Of a stretch of 64,000 bases of DNA, positions 62,795 to 64,000 are shown one piece after another. Within the stretch, counting starts at the first letter, position 1, and the number at the start of each line of letters is the position of its first letter. The DNA is from Nocardioides nitrophenolicus. Lineage in GTDB: Bacteria; Actinomycetota; Actinomycetes; Propionibacteriales; Nocardioidaceae. The stretch is from the NCBI RefSeq assembly GCF_016907515.1, contig NZ_JAFBBY010000001.1, forward strand, positions 3,286,001 through 3,350,000. The letters are read 5' to 3'. Position numbers and translations under genes: made by a program. Under the pieces are notes generated by a model. It searched no databases, was not told the origin of the DNA, and was given only the letters and a program-made list of their open reading frames with translations.

Positions 62795-64000
62795 CAGGCG
62801 GCCTCGGTGAGGACGTGGGAGTGGTAGCGCGGGTAGAACTCCAGCACCGACTGGGAGACCAGCGAGGTGGTGCAGATCGTGAAGACCTGCATCAGCCCGG
62901 GCTCGGTGATGTGCTGGCCACAGGCCCCGAACCCGGGGACGGCGGCGGCCTTCCAGTCGATGCACACCGGGTTGGTGCCCAGCGCGCCGGTGCCGCCGTA
63001 GATGGTGGGCCGGTCCGAGCCGATCTCGGGGGAGCGGATCTCGATCCAGGTCAGGGAGTCGGTGTCCGGGATCCAGGTCAGCACGCCGTCGGTCTGCGAG
63101 CACAGCCAGCCCTCGTCGAACGTCATGTTCGCGGTCCCGGTCAGGGTGAGCTCGACCATCTGGTCGCCCTCGGCCGCCACCGGCGGGAGGAGCATGGCCG
63201 CGAGGTTGAGCACCTTCTGGCCGCCGGTCACGCCGAGCGCGATCGACCCGGACTGGGTGATCGAGGACCCGACGGTCGCCGCGCCGGTCGAAGACACGAT
63301 CCGGGTGGCCCAGTTCAGGGTGCCGGCGGTGGTGACGTTCATCTTCGCGAGCAGCGAGTAGGTGCCCTCGGTCAGCAGGTTCGCCGGGATCAGGAACTTC
63401 ATGGTCGTGGCCATGGTGTTCCGGCCGCCCGAGACCATCGTGGCGTCGGCGGTAACTGCCGAGGACGCCGCGAGCCACTTGCGCAGCGGCGGCTGCCACA
63501 GCGGGTTCTGCGAGGTGTAGACCAGGATGTCGGCGCCCAGCGGGCCCGGGGTGGCGTCGTAGAGCCGGATCTCGGCCTGGGTGGGCGCCGAGCCGATGAT
63601 GTTCGCGGTGCGCCGCTGCTGGCGCAGCGTGCTGTTGGCCTTGTCGCCGATCGTGTCGGTGCGGGCGACGTGGGTGATCGACAGCCCCACGTTCTCCGAC
63701 CACGGCGGACCCCAAGGAACCTTCACCGCCAGTTTCTCGACGGTCGCGAACCCCGGCTGGAAGTAGTAGTCCACCCACAGCCCGCCAAACGCGGAGGGCT
63801 CCGATGCGATCGGGAACAGCTCTGCGGTCATGGCGCCACCGGCGCCGGTGAAGATGGCCCGCGGGGTGGTTGGAGTCCCAGAGTAGGCAGTGATCGCAGT
63901 GACGCGAATGTAAGGCGTGGCGCCCATCGCGACAGTGCCGGTGCGCCTCAGCTCGTAGGCGTAGTCGTTCGAGGCGCCCGAGCCAGTCGAGTAGAGCCAT
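62794..64000 (-). CDS. Phage tail protein, 5' end outside window
   Basis: The frame stays open through base 64000 (WLYSTGSGASNDYAYELRR precedes the internal ATG at 63927), so the start lies beyond the window and at least 402 residues are visible. It is a beta-rich structural protein with an Ig/carbohydrate-binding-like middle (TYSLLAKMNVTTAGTLNWATR in part; IALGVTGGQKVLNL). The C-terminal ~90 residues, DSLTWIEIRSPEIGSDRPTI in part, are typical of distal tail or minor tail proteins of siphoviruses. Coupled to the tiny ORF downstream. Confidence 0.65.
   Translation of the reverse strand, partial: WLYSTGSGASNDYAYELRRTGTVAMGATPYIRVTAITAYSGTPTTPRAIFTGAGGAMTAELFPIASEPSAFGGLWVDYYFQPGFATVEKLAVKVPWGPPWSENVGLSITHVARTDTIGDKANSTLRQQRRTANIIGSAPTQAEIRLYDATPGPLGADILVYTSQNPLWQPPLRKWLAASSAVTADATMVSGGRNTMATTMKFLIPANLLTEGTYSLLAKMNVTTAGTLNWATRIVSSTGAATVGSSITQSGSIALGVTGGQKVLNLAAMLLPPVAAEGDQMVELTLTGTANMTFDEGWLCSQTDGVLTWIPDTDSLTWIEIRSPEIGSDRPTIYGGTGALGTNPVCIDWKAAAVPGFGACGQHITEPGLMQVFTICTTSLVSQSVLEFYPRYHSHVLTEAA

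Larger units (their letters stand above)
49550..64000. mobile_element. Integrated element: prophage with an accessory segment (right end outside window)
   Basis: From about 49.6 kb the gene content changes to small HTH/excisionase-like proteins, DUF6907 proteins and an ATPase-TOPRIM protein, then from 57.8 kb to siphovirus late genes on the minus strand (tail, lysis, tail fibre). Composition in 50-57 kb is less GC-rich than the host operons. The left edge is inferred to lie between the transglycosylase (starts 49549) and the excisionase-like gene (ends 49668). No integrase or capsid genes are in view, so they must lie past 64 kb or be absent. The segment 55.5-57.7 kb could instead be host DNA. 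Confidence 0.6.

Noticed and set aside
62747..64000. Alternative 417-residue minus-strand frame starting at the window edge
   Set aside because: The other frame gives a coherent tail protein that remains open through base 64000; this one is Arg/His-rich and out of phase.

Overview
The window comes from a high-GC Gram-positive bacterium, most likely a Nocardioidaceae-type actinomycete. The evidence is very strong G/C bias at third codon positions, abundant GTG starts, many leaderless genes (a TANNNT box 6-8 nt before the start codon), a complete 14-gene nuo operon followed by a trans-polyprenyl diphosphate synthase, a menaquinone methyltransferase (menG), a two-subunit 2-oxoacid:ferredoxin oxidoreductase (korAB), and a siphovirus-type prophage at the right end. 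No rRNA, tRNA, CRISPR array or insertion sequence was seen.

Layout. 1-3.7 kb: the end of a Na+/H+ antiporter with a UBP zinc finger, a regulator with two tandem LuxR helix-turn-helix domains, a secreted repeat protein and a lipoprotein. 3.7-10 kb (minus strand): three ELWxxDGT-repeat secreted proteins that share a cysteine-capped, Lys/Ala-rich C-terminal module, with a TIGR03032-type protein between two of them. 10-14.2 kb: a metallo-beta-lactamase-fold hydrolase, a membrane-anchored protein, a decayed dienelactone hydrolase, menG, a small membrane protein and a DUF4143-type ATPase. 14.4-30.9 kb: nuoA-N with the polyprenyl synthase overlapping the end, i.e. the respiratory NADH dehydrogenase plus the enzyme that makes the menaquinone tail. 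31-37 kb: a Fic protein, RarD, a small secreted protein and korBA. 37.3-41.1 kb: a sulfate-type ABC importer (binding protein, two permeases, ATPase). 41-49.5 kb: a small membrane protein, an SRPBCC protein, L-2-hydroxyglutarate oxidase, a 1782-residue surface protein ending in a sortase-like catalytic domain, and a lytic transglycosylase.

49.6-64 kb is accessory DNA. A divergent control region (14-bp inverted repeat with face-to-face promoters at 50.07-50.12 kb) separates two small leftward HTH genes from rightward DUF6907 genes. Next come further small DNA-binding proteins, an OLD-like ATPase-TOPRIM protein (candidate anti-phage function), an orphan NarL-type response regulator and two DUF5994 genes. 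From 57.8 kb to the window end, on the minus strand, lies the late region of a prophage: tail proteins, a tiny coupled ORF, two holin-like membrane proteins around an M15-type endolysin, an endonuclease/exonuclease/phosphatase-like protein and a tail fibre with a pyocin-knob-like region. No integrase lies in the window; the element continues beyond 64 kb.

The strongest leads are (i) the shared Cys-capped C-terminal module and the matching upstream DNA element of the ELWxxDGT proteins, (ii) the giant repeat adhesin fused to a sortase-like domain, and (iii) the prophage switch region with its OLD-like protein. Family names come from motif recognition by eye; no database search was run.
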